DNA of 9,668 bases from Treponema sp. UBA2869. GTDB taxonomy: Bacteria > Spirochaetota > Spirochaetia > Treponematales > Treponemataceae. Under the pieces are notes generated by a model. The model made no database searches, was not told the DNA's origin, and saw nothing but the letters and a program-made list of their open reading frames with translations. Below, piece after piece: positions 1-7,261 of this stretch; position 1 is the first letter of the stretch, and the number at the start of each line of letters is the position of its first letter. The stretch covers positions 462 to 10,129 of the forward strand of contig DEEV01000044.1 in the NCBI GenBank assembly GCA_002350445.1. Reading direction: 5' to 3'. A program made the translations under genes and the position numbers.

Positions 1-55
1 AAAATAATGAATTTTTATGAAATAGTCTATAGTAGAAATTTCTGAGCACCTTTGT

Positions 56-83
56 TTCAAGTTTTTACCTGCAAAAACTTGAA
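56..83 (-). terminator. Inverted repeat after the last gene of the group; weak terminator candidate
   Basis: A perfect 11-bp inverted repeat (56-66 with 73-83, six-base loop 67-72) lies 19 bases beyond the stop codon of the GDYXXLXY gene. A smaller 6-bp dyad (87-92 with 96-101) sits between it and the stop. The position suits the end of a transcription unit. However, the stem is AT-rich and no T-tract follows it on the minus strand, so it may instead be an mRNA 3'-end stabiliser. The remaining bases 1-55 show no gene. Confidence 0.4.
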
Positions 84-102
84 GACCAAAACTTAGTTTT
101 GA

Positions 103-753
103 TCACTGTGCAAGTTCGGCTTTTTTCATAGCAACTGCAAAATCTTCTATTCGGATATATTCATTATCGTCGTTCAAAACATAAAGTCCCTGCTGAATGC
201 AATTTCCATTTTTGTCTGAATAAAGCTTTAAAACCGGCTTTTTTTCATCTAAGTTGTCGAGGGAATCTACATACAACGCAAGATTTTCCTGCATGTAATA
301 ATCATTAAATAAAAAATCAAGATATACTGTTTTATCCTGAGAATCACCATAAGAAGTTCGTTCAATTTTTGCCTTAATAAAATTACATGATCCCGAAGGC
401 TTTTCTTTTCTGATTCCCTTTACATTCCAGATGCCGTTTTGATCAGGTTCAACAACAAGGTAAACAATACGCCGGGTTTTATTCAAATCTAACTGAGCAA
501 AGGTTTCTTCATCTAATTCAGAAGTTTTTACCTGTGCCTGCTTAATATTCAGACTTAAATAATGTCCTTTCATAAAGTCGAAAGGATCCGAAAAATCACA
601 TTCAAATGTATAAATACGATTATTTTCAACCGAAGATTTTTTTATAAAACCCGTCTGCAGCAAAAGAAAAACAAAAACAACGGCCTGAAAAAACACAGCT
701 GTAAAAAATAAAAGGACATTGCGATGTTTTTTTATAAACTGAATAAAATTCAT
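103..753 (-). CDS. GDYXXLXY-type single-pass membrane protein (function unknown)
   Basis: Encodes 216 residues. It has a short basic N-terminus, one hydrophobic segment at about residues 10-33, then a hydrophilic region expected outside the membrane. The stretch SDPFDFMKGHYLSLNI (about residues 55-70) matches the DP.D..+GDYxxLxY signature of the GDYXXLXY family in a relaxed form: Gly and Tyr are kept, Asp is replaced by His, and the final Tyr is lost. The family has no established biochemical role but is known to sit beside DUF2157 and DUF4401 membrane proteins, exactly as here (34 bases downstream of one). I place the start at ATG 751-753 because a GGGAG Shine-Dalgarno lies eight bases upstream (762-766). 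A TTG nine codons earlier also opens the frame but overlaps that Shine-Dalgarno and has no convincing one of its own. Last gene of the group. Confidence 0.78.
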   Translation of the reverse strand: MNFIQFIKKHRNVLLFFTAVFFQAVVFVFLLLQTGFIKKSSVENNRIYTFECDFSDPFDFMKGHYLSLNIKQAQVKTSELDEETFAQLDLNKTRRIVYLVVEPDQNGIWNVKGIRKEKPSGSCNFIKAKIERTSYGDSQDKTVYLDFLFNDYYMQENLALYVDSLDNLDEKKPVLKLYSDKNGNCIQQGLYVLNDDNEYIRIEDFAVAMKKAELAQ

Positions 754-787
754 TTCAAATTCTCCCAAAAAGATCCGCAATTTTTTA

Positions 788-3181
788 TCACACCTGATTC
801 TTTTGCTCAGCAGCTTTTCCTGTCATTATTTTATTCATTATTAAAATAAGAAAACCTGCGGCAATGCAAATAATACCACGCTCAATAAGTCCGTTACTCA
901 ACTGGAACAGTTTTACAACAAGAATGAAACAAAAATAAATTGTATAAAGATTGACTTTTAACGGGGAAAAGTTTCTGTATGAATCAAAAATGCCTGAAAC
1001 ACTGAACATAACCATAAAAATAATAGCGGTTGTTTCAAAAACTGTGTATAGAGAATCAGAAATTCCGATAGTTCTTTGAATAATAAGCGCAACAATCAGA
1101 TTAAGCGCTGAGGCAGAAATAGTAAGGAAATGGAATTTACGTGCTTTTATAAGCTTTAAAACAGGAATTACAAATGCAAAAACAAAAATAAACGCAAAAT
1201 ACATCAAAGAAATATATTGATTTTTAGAAGGAAGCTGAACACAGCCAGAAAAGATTTCCTTATAGAAAAGCGGAATTGTCATAGCTACCGCCGCCACAGT
1301 CAACAAAGCTTGGGAAAGTTCCTCTAAAATTTTATCTTCGGTCTTAAAGTAAACAAACAAAGCCGAAATAATAAGAAAAATATATGCATAAACCAGAAGT
1401 TCAGAGAAATTCTGATGAATTATCACCGGGAAGTTTAGAACGGAAATTACCACAAATGAATAATAAACTATATTCTTTAAAACATAGCGCAAAACAAGAC
1501 CGGCAATTCCAAAAAGGATAAAAATAAAATCAAGCTGAGCCATTCCAGAATGAATATGTACGGAATTCCACAAAAGCACACCCATACAAAGAGTCGTAAA
1601 AACAAATTCCATAAGCGGTGGCTTTTTTGAAATAAGGTCGAATGAATTTACAGGCTTCTTAAGAAGCTTCATAAAAAGAACACAGCAGCCATGCATAATA
1701 AAAGCATATAAAATTAATCCTACGGGAATAATAAAAAGCATTTTATCTAAAAGATAAAACGGGCTGTCTATGTTGATTTTCATAGAAAAAAGCGAGTCAG
1801 AAAAACCATAATAATAATTTTCAAAAAGGAGCAGGAATCCAATCAGCAGAAACGGAATAGCCGAATATTTTTGATAGAGTTTTTTATATGAAAAAATGAC
1901 GCAAGCTGTCATAAGAACGTTTAAGCTTTGAAGATGCTGAAACTGAATTTGTGTTATGCAAAAAATAATTAAAACAGGAATACATCCTAAAATGGGATAG
2001 AAATTTTTTGCAAAAATCATAGAGAGTACAAAAACTGCAAACACAAAATAAAGAAGCACTCTCGGAACAAAAACATAAACTCCCTGATTTACAGAAGCTG
2101 ACGCAAAACAAATTCCAATAAGCAATAAAAAGGCAAGTACAACATAATTAGTTTTAGCTGCACTTCCGCTTTTTGATTTTTTTATAATAGAAGAAACAAA
2201 ATACACAACAGGCACAAAATAAAGAGCTGCAGTTACAACATAATCAAAAATCGACACAAATTCATTATAGCAGTCCGCATTACGGAAATTATTCCAGCCA
2301 ATACCAGTCCAGAATTTTGTAAAGCAAAGAAGGCAGACAAAACCCGTAATAAAAATCCACGAAATTGCTTTCCAGATTTTTTTATACGCCTCAGAAACCT
2401 TAGAAGAAATTATAAACAGAAAGGCCGCAACTCCTGAATAACACAAAATCCACAATCCCGGAATATTTTTTTCAAGAACAAAACCAAGAAGAACAACGGC
2501 GCAGCCAAAAAGCACATTTTTTTCCAGCGTTTTTTTACGCGCAAATAAATACAAAAGAATAACTGCCGGATAAAAGAAAACTGCCGTTTCATTTGCGGCG
2601 CACTGTCCGTAAATACTGTAAAGACTTGTAAAGAAAAGTGAAAAATAATAAACAGCAGAACTTTTCATTGCAAATGCAATAAATATGGAAGAAAACATCC
2701 ATACTGCTAAAAAGGCGGTATCGTTGGCTGGAATTCTGTAAATTTGAGTAATAAATGCATACGCCGAACCGAACAATAAAGTCCACAAAATTGCAAAAAA
2801 ATCTTTTAACCACAAAGGAAAGTGTGTTTGTTTTCGCTGAAAAAGTGAATTAAGAATTAAATACAAAAAAGGCGGAACAAATGCTATAAAAAGAGCAGCG
2901 ATTGTTTTTGGAAGTCGTCCAATTGCATTCCAGTTGTACGCAATGAGCGAAACAATTCCAATAAAAATTAAAATTGAAGAAATAAGTGAAAGCACGAAAG
3001 GAAGTTTTTCACGTCGTTTTCTGGCAGCCTCAAGTTCAGTTTTTTTATAGACTTCAGCAGCTTCTGTTTTTTTATTTTCATAGAACTGCCTGATTTTTCC
3101 AGAGGTTTCAGAATCAATAACCTTCTCTTCCTCCAGAATTTTCAGTTCCCCGTATAAACGATTTATAAAATAGTAATCCAA
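788..3181 (-). CDS. Large polytopic membrane protein, DUF2157 with probable C-terminal DUF4401 region
   Basis: Encodes about 797 residues. Residues 1-60 are soluble and helical, rich in Glu and Lys, as expected of the DUF2157 N-terminus. Roughly two dozen hydrophobic segments follow, from residue 62 to 785. Recognisable DUF2157 features are the first membrane helix ending in LIAYNWNAIGRLPK (79-92) and the GSAYAFITQIYRI stretch (138-150). The C-terminal ERGIICIAAGFLILIMNK (767-784) resembles the end of DUF4401 proteins. Elsewhere these two families are often separate neighbouring genes, so this looks like a fusion; I am less sure of the DUF4401 part. The start chosen is TTG 3179-3181. AAAGGA (3189-3194) lies seven bases upstream, immediately after the TAA of the HD gene, implying translational coupling. 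Another TTG at 3227-3229 would add 16 residues and overlap the HD gene by 35 bases, with a poorer ribosome site. Function unknown. Confidence 0.8.
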   Translation of the reverse strand: MDYYFINRLYGELKILEEEKVIDSETSGKIRQFYENKKTEAAEVYKKTELEAARKRREKLPFVLSLISSILIFIGIVSLIAYNWNAIGRLPKTIAALFIAFVPPFLYLILNSLFQRKQTHFPLWLKDFFAILWTLLFGSAYAFITQIYRIPANDTAFLAVWMFSSIFIAFAMKSSAVYYFSLFFTSLYSIYGQCAANETAVFFYPAVILLYLFARKKTLEKNVLFGCAVVLLGFVLEKNIPGLWILCYSGVAAFLFIISSKVSEAYKKIWKAISWIFITGFVCLLCFTKFWTGIGWNNFRNADCYNEFVSIFDYVVTAALYFVPVVYFVSSIIKKSKSGSAAKTNYVVLAFLLLIGICFASASVNQGVYVFVPRVLLYFVFAVFVLSMIFAKNFYPILGCIPVLIIFCITQIQFQHLQSLNVLMTACVIFSYKKLYQKYSAIPFLLIGFLLLFENYYYGFSDSLFSMKINIDSPFYLLDKMLFIIPVGLILYAFIMHGCCVLFMKLLKKPVNSFDLISKKPPLMEFVFTTLCMGVLLWNSVHIHSGMAQLDFIFILFGIAGLVLRYVLKNIVYYSFVVISVLNFPVIIHQNFSELLVYAYIFLIISALFVYFKTEDKILEELSQALLTVAAVAMTIPLFYKEIFSGCVQLPSKNQYISLMYFAFIFVFAFVIPVLKLIKARKFHFLTISASALNLIVALIIQRTIGISDSLYTVFETTAIIFMVMFSVSGIFDSYRNFSPLKVNLYTIYFCFILVVKLFQLSNGLIERGIICIAAGFLILIMNKIMTGKAAEQKNQV

Positions 3182-3188
3182 AATATTA

Positions 3189-3194
3189 TCCTTT
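3189..3194 (-). promoter_or_regulatory. Shine-Dalgarno that decides the TTG start of the DUF2157 gene
   Basis: AAAGGA follows directly on the TAA stop (3195-3197) of the HD hydrolase gene and precedes TTG 3179-3181 by seven bases. This stop/ribosome-site arrangement is typical of termination-reinitiation coupling and favours the shorter start over the TTG at 3227-3229. Confidence 0.65.
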
Positions 3195-3824
3195 TTAAGA
3201 ACCGGAAGATTTCTTCTTTCTTGTATCAAAATATCCGCCGGCTTCGAGGTAGCGGCGACGAGTCATTATCAGGCTTATAAGTTCCTGATACATATTAAAA
3301 TCAACTTCAAGTGCCATTGGTAAAAGGAAGTATTCAGTTTCATCACAATAGCGCTCTATAAATTCCGGGTCTGTAACATAACCAAGGGAAATCATATTGG
3401 AAATGCGGTCTGCACATTTTAAAACCTTCGCTTTCTGGCTTCCATAATCCAGAATACGGCGAAGGAACTGCTTTTTATCTTCATTTTCGCGGCGTGTAAC
3501 TTCCATTACAATTTCAAGAACTTCACTACCCTCTTCATCTGCATTTTTTATAAGATTTTTATCAAAATCAGGAATATCTTCTACAGTATCATGAACAACA
3601 GAAGCTTTGAGCAATACAGAATCTATATATCCGTAATCAATAAGAATTGCAAGTGTATCCATCTGATGCCGGAACATATTTCCACCTGCATGGCGAGCCT
3701 TACCTATAAGACCGGTTGCAAGCTGCATGTACGGGGCAAGCCGCATATCTGCAAGCTGATGCATCTGCTGAGCTTCCATTTTTTGCGAACGTTCAATTTT
3801 CATCTGATACTTGCGCTTAGCCAT
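3195..3824 (-). CDS. Single-domain RelA/SpoT-like HD hydrolase (putative small alarmone hydrolase)
   Basis: Encodes 209 residues. It aligns by eye with the (p)ppGpp-hydrolase half of RelA/SpoT proteins. It has a GKARHAGGNMFRHQMDT block (41-57), corresponding to the A..H.GQ.R..G.PY..HP region. The metal-ligand set is complete: His53, His78-Asp79 (VVHDTVED) and Asp139 (KCADRISN). The Glu82-Asp83 pair and Asn143 are also kept. There is no synthetase, TGS or ACT domain, so it is a stand-alone hydrolase of the SAH/MESH1 size class. The family removes the 3'-pyrophosphate from (p)ppGpp in a Mn-dependent reaction, and metazoan MESH1 also acts on NADPH; the true substrate here is unknown. ATG 3822-3824 has AGGA seven bases upstream, overlapping the TAG of the lipoprotein gene (3834-3836), so the two are coupled. 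The DUF2157 gene follows with the same tight spacing. The C-terminus ends in a basic/serine tail (RKKKSSGS). Confidence 0.82.
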   Translation of the reverse strand: MAKRKYQMKIERSQKMEAQQMHQLADMRLAPYMQLATGLIGKARHAGGNMFRHQMDTLAILIDYGYIDSVLLKASVVHDTVEDIPDFDKNLIKNADEEGSEVLEIVMEVTRRENEDKKQFLRRILDYGSQKAKVLKCADRISNMISLGYVTDPEFIERYCDETEYFLLPMALEVDFNMYQELISLIMTRRRYLEAGGYFDTRKKKSSGS

Positions 3825-3833
3825 AGTTATTTC

Positions 3834-4319
3834 CTATTTTGTCTTAATAAATTCTTCCAGAGGATTTCCAAAAAGATCCTTTGCCTGCCCGTAAAAATAA
3901 TTTACCGGACGAATAAGAGCAAGATGATATTGCTTTAAATTATCATCATTTTCAAGTTCTGCAACAGAATACAGATATTCACCAGTGTAATATTTTATAA
4001 GCTTAGTTGCATCGTAGGTACCAACAGGCTTTCCGTTTTCGTAGCGGACACATTCCGTAAAATTAAATACAATTTTTTTTGAATTGATTTTATAAGTTCC
4101 ATTCCAGACAATTATATTTGTTGAATCTGCATAAGAAACGCGAAGCACAGCTTTATGCTCTTTAGAAAGAATAAGATGATGATAGTAAAGCTGCATATTT
4201 GAATCATAATTCTGCATAATCCATTCACTGTCGTAAAAGGGACTTTTTTTATAGTTAAAACAGCCGGTTACGAAAAGAGAATGAAGAATTATTAATATAA
4301 ATAAACAGTTCTTTTTCAT
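3834..4319 (-). CDS. Small lipoprotein of unknown function
   Basis: Encodes 161 residues from ATG 4317-4319. The N-terminus has two lysines, a hydrophobic core (CLFILIILHSLF) and the lipobox VTGC with Cys20, so it should be lipid-modified and anchored in the periplasm or on the surface. The mature part is polar and rich in Tyr and Asn. It has alternating strand-like stretches, e.g. WNGTYKINSKKIVFNF in mid-protein, which suggests a small beta-barrel or beta-sandwich, though I recognise no family. AAGG (4325-4328) lies five bases upstream of the chosen ATG. The ATG five codons earlier (4332-4334) falls on the T-tract of the valS terminator and lacks a ribosome site, so I reject it. First gene of the four-gene group. 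No separate promoter is obvious between the valS terminator and this start, so expression may depend on readthrough or on a promoter inside the end of valS. Confidence 0.8.
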   Translation of the reverse strand: MKKNCLFILIILHSLFVTGCFNYKKSPFYDSEWIMQNYDSNMQLYYHHLILSKEHKAVLRVSYADSTNIIVWNGTYKINSKKIVFNFTECVRYENGKPVGTYDATKLIKYYTGEYLYSVAELENDDNLKQYHLALIRPVNYFYGQAKDLFGNPLEEFIKTK

Positions 4320-4334
4320 AAGCACCTTATACAT

Positions 4335-4382
4335 AAAAAGGTGGTTTCAACAGGCTCAACCACCGGAGCCGTCGAAACCACC
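4335..4382 (-). terminator. Rho-independent terminator of valS, built from a palindromic repeat
   Basis: Lies nine bases past the valS TAG. The outer stem is GGTGGTTTC (4340-4348) with GAAACCACC (4374-4382), nine perfect pairs. It continues through one A·C mismatch and two more pairs, skips a bulged A (4352), and ends in a 5-bp inner stem GGCTC/GAGCC (4353-4357 with 4366-4370) with an eight-base loop. On the minus strand the stem runs straight into TTTTT (4335-4339). GC-rich stem plus T-tract is the classical intrinsic terminator form. Confidence 0.82.
4340..4382. repeat. Palindromic repeat, intact copy
   Basis: A 43-base interrupted palindrome. Its 26-base section 4341-4366 (plus strand) matches the valS-internal copy at 4939-4964 (minus strand) at 24 of 26 positions. 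The pairing pattern implies an ancestral 12-bp outer stem, because the single mismatched position (A4349) is a G in the other copy, which would restore the pair. Both strands are free of stop codons in the frames reading VSTGSTTG and PVVEPVET, so the unit can be tolerated inside genes. I infer a dispersed repeat family from two copies only. Confidence 0.7.
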
Positions 4383-4391
4383 GTCTGTTCA

Positions 4392-7157
4392 CTACTGCAA
4401 CTCTTTGAGGTAGCACTCGAGAGTTTTTATCTTACGCTGGCTTTCTGCAAGACGATCGCGTTCTTCCTGAATAAGATTTTCCGGAGCATGCTTAGCAAAA
4501 TTTCCATTAAGCTTATTTTCGCTTATACGTGCAAAGCCCTGCTCTTTTTCAATTGTCTTCTGGAAGCGGGCAACAAGCTGTTCCTTGTTAATGTTTTCGT
4601 CAACCAGGATAAACGACTCAAAGCCTTTTCCTACAGTACCGATTGAGCTTGCAGGTTTTGCTTCAACAAAGTCTACCTTTGCAACACCGGCAAGCAGCTG
4701 AATCATTTCTACTTTTTCGCGGCAAACTTCGGCAGCGCTACCCTTTTCAATCAAAATTGCAATATTGATTTTTGCAGCCGGATCAATTCCACAGTCTACG
4801 CGAAGAGCACGAGTTTTACCGATGAGTTCCTTAAGAACTTCAAAGCGTGCTTCAATTTCTGTATTTTCGCGGTCTTTTGTATATTCCGGGTAAGGTGCGT
4901 TGATAAGCATTCCAGCGTATTCGCTGTTTGAAACTACACCGGTGGTTGAGCCTGTCGAAACCCCTGCTGACTTGCGGTTAGCAGCAATCTCAGAAAGAGG
5001 AAGCTTTCCATAAATCTCTTCTGTAACGAATGGAAGATACGGATGGAGAAGGCGCAGGTTTTCTTCGAGGATGTTCATCAAAACTGATGCCTGTCGGTCT
5101 TTTTCCTTATCATCACCATTCTTAAAGTTGATTTTTGTAGCTTCAACGTACCAGTCGCAGAACTCGTTCCAGAAGTATTCCATGAGGGCAGAGGCCGCGT
5201 CGTTGTAGCGGTATGTATCCAGAGCTTCGCGTGCAGTTTTTGCAGCGTAGTTTAAGCGGCTGTAAATCCACTTGTCCAGTTCTGTAAGGTCTGCGTCTGT
5301 AACAGGAACAAGGTTGCGACCTTCAAGATTTCCAAGAAGGTAGCGGCTTGCGTTCCATACTTTATTACAGAAACGTGAACCAAGTTTGAAAGAATCTTTA
5401 TCAATAAGAATATCCTGTCCCTGAGCGCACATAAATCCGAGTGTGAACTTAAGGGCATCGGCACCGTACATATCGATGATTTCAAGAGGGTCCATACCGT
5501 TGCCAAGAGACTTAGACATTTTGCGTCCCTGCTTATCGCGTACAAGACCGTGAATATAGATATCATGGAATGGAGCTTTTCCTGTAAATTCAAGACCAGC
5601 CATAATCATACGGCTAACCCAGAAGAAGATGATATCGTATGCTGTTACAAGGGCAGTTGTAGGATAGAATTTTTTAAGATCCTCTGTTTCCTGAGGCCAG
5701 CCCAATGTTGAGAAAGGCCAGAGCCATGAAGAAAACCATGTATCAAGAACGTCTTCATCCTGTTTGAGTTCACTTGCCGGAGCACCGCACTTAGGGCACT
5801 TGCAGGGATCTTCGCGGCTTACGATTACTTCGCCGCACTTCTGGCAGTACCATGCAGGAATTCTATGTCCCCACCAGATCTGGCGGCTTACACACCAGTC
5901 ACGGATATTTTCAAGCCAGTGTGAATATGTGTTTTCCCATTTCTGCGGGAAGAACTGAATTTCACCTTTTTTCCATGCGGCAAGAGCCTTGTCTGCCATT
6001 GGCTTCATTTTTACAAACCACTGGTCGCTTAAATATGGCTCAACGACTGTTTTACAGCGGTAGCAGTGACCAACCGAGTGAACCATTTTTTCTTCACCTT
6101 TGAAAAGGCCGGCAGCAGTTAAATCTTCTATTACAAGAGCACGTGCCTGTTCCGGCTTAAGTCCGCGGTATTTTTCAGGAACATTTTCATTGAGGCGACC
6201 ATCAGGGGTCAAAAGATTGATTACTTCGAGGTTGTGGCGTTTACCAACTTCCCAGTCGTTAGGGTCATGAGCCGGTGTAATCTTTACCATACCGGTTCCA
6301 AATTCCTTATCAACATATTCATCAGCAATGATAGGAATCTCTTTTCCTGTGAGCGGAAGCTTCAATTTCTTCCCAACAAGGGCTGTATAGCGTTCATCAG
6401 TTGGGTTTACGGCAACGGCAGTATCACCAAAGAAAGTTTCCGGACGGGTTGTTGCAACTTCAATCTTTCCGCTTCCATCAGCATATTCATAATAAAGGTG
6501 ATACATTGCACCCTGAGTATCTTCGTGGTCAACTTCATCATCAGCAAGAGCAGTACCACAGCGTGGACACCAGTTTACAAGGCGCTTACCACGGTACATA
6601 AGTCCGCGTTCATAAAGAGTTACGAAAACATCGCGAACTGCGGCAGAAAGTCCTTCGTCATAAGTAAAGCGCTCGCGATCCCAGTCAGTTGAGTTCCCCA
6701 GCTTTCTCTGCTGTTTTACGATTGTATTGTGATGGTCTTCTTTAACCTGCCATGTACGTTCAAGAAACTTTTCGCGACCAAGGTCGTTGCGTGTAAGGCC
6801 TTCTTTTTTAAGCTGGCGTTCAACTACGTTCTGTGTAGCGATTCCGGCATGGTCTGTTCCAGTGAGCCAGAGAGTATTGTCGCCCTTCATGCGGTGATAA
6901 CGTACAACTATATCCTGAAGCGTATTGTTAAGGCCGTGTCCCATATGTAGGACGCCGGTTACATTTGGAGGAGGAATGACGACAGAATATGTATTTGTTT
7001 TTTTGTTGCAGTCTTCGCACTGGCACTTGTACTGTGCATGAACAGGAGATTTTTCATCACTTGCAGGCTTAAAGTAGCCGTTTTTCTCCCACTGCTCGTA
7101 GATTCTGTCTTCAAAAGATTTAGGCTCGTAAGCCTTTTCCAATTCAATTGCTTTCAT
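4392..7157 (-). CDS. valS: Valyl-tRNA synthetase (ValRS)
   Basis: Encodes 921 residues, the usual size, complete. ValRS charges tRNA-Val with valine in the cytoplasm and edits misacylated Thr. Class I signatures are present: HMGH at 71-74 after PPPNVTG, and KMSKS at 546-550. The CP1 editing region spans roughly 190-345 (ATTRPETFFGDTAVAVNP at about 235-252). Zinc-type cysteine pairs are at 197/200, 365/368, 438/441 and 454/457. DEDVLDTWFSS (467-477) precedes the second half of the Rossmann fold. The anticodon-binding region includes NEFCDWYVEATK (664-675), and a charged C-terminal coiled coil runs from about 855 to 921. ATG 7155-7157 has GAGGAA (7166-7171) eight bases upstream. Two oddities: a Cys-rich insertion near residues 33-55 (Cys45, 47, 50), and a ~20-residue extension near 722-747 that contains a palindromic repeat in frame (VSTGSTTG, 733-740). 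It has its own promoter and terminator. Confidence 0.97.
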   Translation of the reverse strand: MKAIELEKAYEPKSFEDRIYEQWEKNGYFKPASDEKSPVHAQYKCQCEDCNKKTNTYSVVIPPPNVTGVLHMGHGLNNTLQDIVVRYHRMKGDNTLWLTGTDHAGIATQNVVERQLKKEGLTRNDLGREKFLERTWQVKEDHHNTIVKQQRKLGNSTDWDRERFTYDEGLSAAVRDVFVTLYERGLMYRGKRLVNWCPRCGTALADDEVDHEDTQGAMYHLYYEYADGSGKIEVATTRPETFFGDTAVAVNPTDERYTALVGKKLKLPLTGKEIPIIADEYVDKEFGTGMVKITPAHDPNDWEVGKRHNLEVINLLTPDGRLNENVPEKYRGLKPEQARALVIEDLTAAGLFKGEEKMVHSVGHCYRCKTVVEPYLSDQWFVKMKPMADKALAAWKKGEIQFFPQKWENTYSHWLENIRDWCVSRQIWWGHRIPAWYCQKCGEVIVSREDPCKCPKCGAPASELKQDEDVLDTWFSSWLWPFSTLGWPQETEDLKKFYPTTALVTAYDIIFFWVSRMIMAGLEFTGKAPFHDIYIHGLVRDKQGRKMSKSLGNGMDPLEIIDMYGADALKFTLGFMCAQGQDILIDKDSFKLGSRFCNKVWNASRYLLGNLEGRNLVPVTDADLTELDKWIYSRLNYAAKTAREALDTYRYNDAASALMEYFWNEFCDWYVEATKINFKNGDDKEKDRQASVLMNILEENLRLLHPYLPFVTEEIYGKLPLSEIAANRKSAGVSTGSTTGVVSNSEYAGMLINAPYPEYTKDRENTEIEARFEVLKELIGKTRALRVDCGIDPAAKINIAILIEKGSAAEVCREKVEMIQLLAGVAKVDFVEAKPASSIGTVGKGFESFILVDENINKEQLVARFQKTIEKEQGFARISENKLNGNFAKHAPENLIQEERDRLAESQRKIKTLECYLKELQ
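4939..4964 (-). repeat. Palindromic repeat, in-frame copy inside valS
   Basis: On the minus strand this 26-base stretch matches 4341-4366 of the plus strand at 24 positions and encodes Gly-Val-Ser-Thr-Gly-Ser-Thr-Thr-Gly (ValRS residues 732-740). A degraded right arm may follow (…TTTCAAAC, about 4929-4938), so the hairpin is only partial here. It lies between the end of the anticodon-binding helices (LPFVTEEIYGKLP) and the INAPYPEY segment, a spot where E. coli ValRS, as I recall it, has a loop about 20 residues shorter. Confidence 0.72.
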
Positions 7158-7184
7158 TCTGTAAATTCCTCGTTAGATACGCCG

Positions 7185-7217
7185 AGTCAAGGCACGCTGT
7201 CGCTTAAAGCCCTGACT
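7185..7217 (-). promoter_or_regulatory. Second stem-loop in the valS leader
   Basis: AGTCAAGGC (7185-7193) can pair with GCCCTGACT (7209-7217): nine pairs with one G·U in the minus-strand RNA and a 15-base loop. It lies about 27 bases upstream of valS, between the first leader hairpin and the ribosome site. No T-tract follows, so it is not a terminator. I see no T-box motif. Confidence 0.4.
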
Positions 7218-7225
7218 TCGTCGTT

Positions 7226-7250
7226 TTCAGGGGTTTTAATAACCCCTGAA
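7226..7250 (-). promoter_or_regulatory. Stem-loop at the 5' end of the valS transcript
   Basis: TTCAGGGGTT (7226-7235) pairs perfectly with AACCCCTGAA (7241-7250) around a five-base loop. If transcription starts about seven bases after the -10 box (near 7254), this hairpin begins within the first few nucleotides of the mRNA. Such 5' stem-loops are known to slow 5'-end-dependent mRNA decay. No T-run follows on either strand, so termination is unlikely. Confidence 0.5.
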
Positions 7251-7261
7251 TATTGCTCAAA

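Noticed and set aside
46..54. Nine-base match gcacctttg, also present inverted at 7321-7329
   Set aside because: Too short, and the flanks differ; chance similarity is sufficient.
3227..3229. TTG as the start of the DUF2157 gene
   Set aside because: It overlaps the HD gene by 35 bases with a weak ribosome site, whereas TTG 3179-3181 has AAAGGA at ideal spacing.
4325..4345. Promoter for the lipoprotein gene using TTGAAA and TATAAG just after the valS terminator
   Set aside because: The spacing is only 13 bases and the implied start would fall on the ribosome site, leaving essentially no leader.
4341..4646. Plus-strand open frame of 101 codons beginning in the repeat (MVSTGSTTG...)
   Set aside because: It runs antisense to the end of valS, and its start lies within the terminator hairpin. 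The peptide beginning is simply the translated repeat.
7158..7254. T-box or other known riboswitch in the valS leader
   Set aside because: The leader is under about 100 bases, has no T-box sequence and no terminator/antiterminator pair; only two simple stems are visible.
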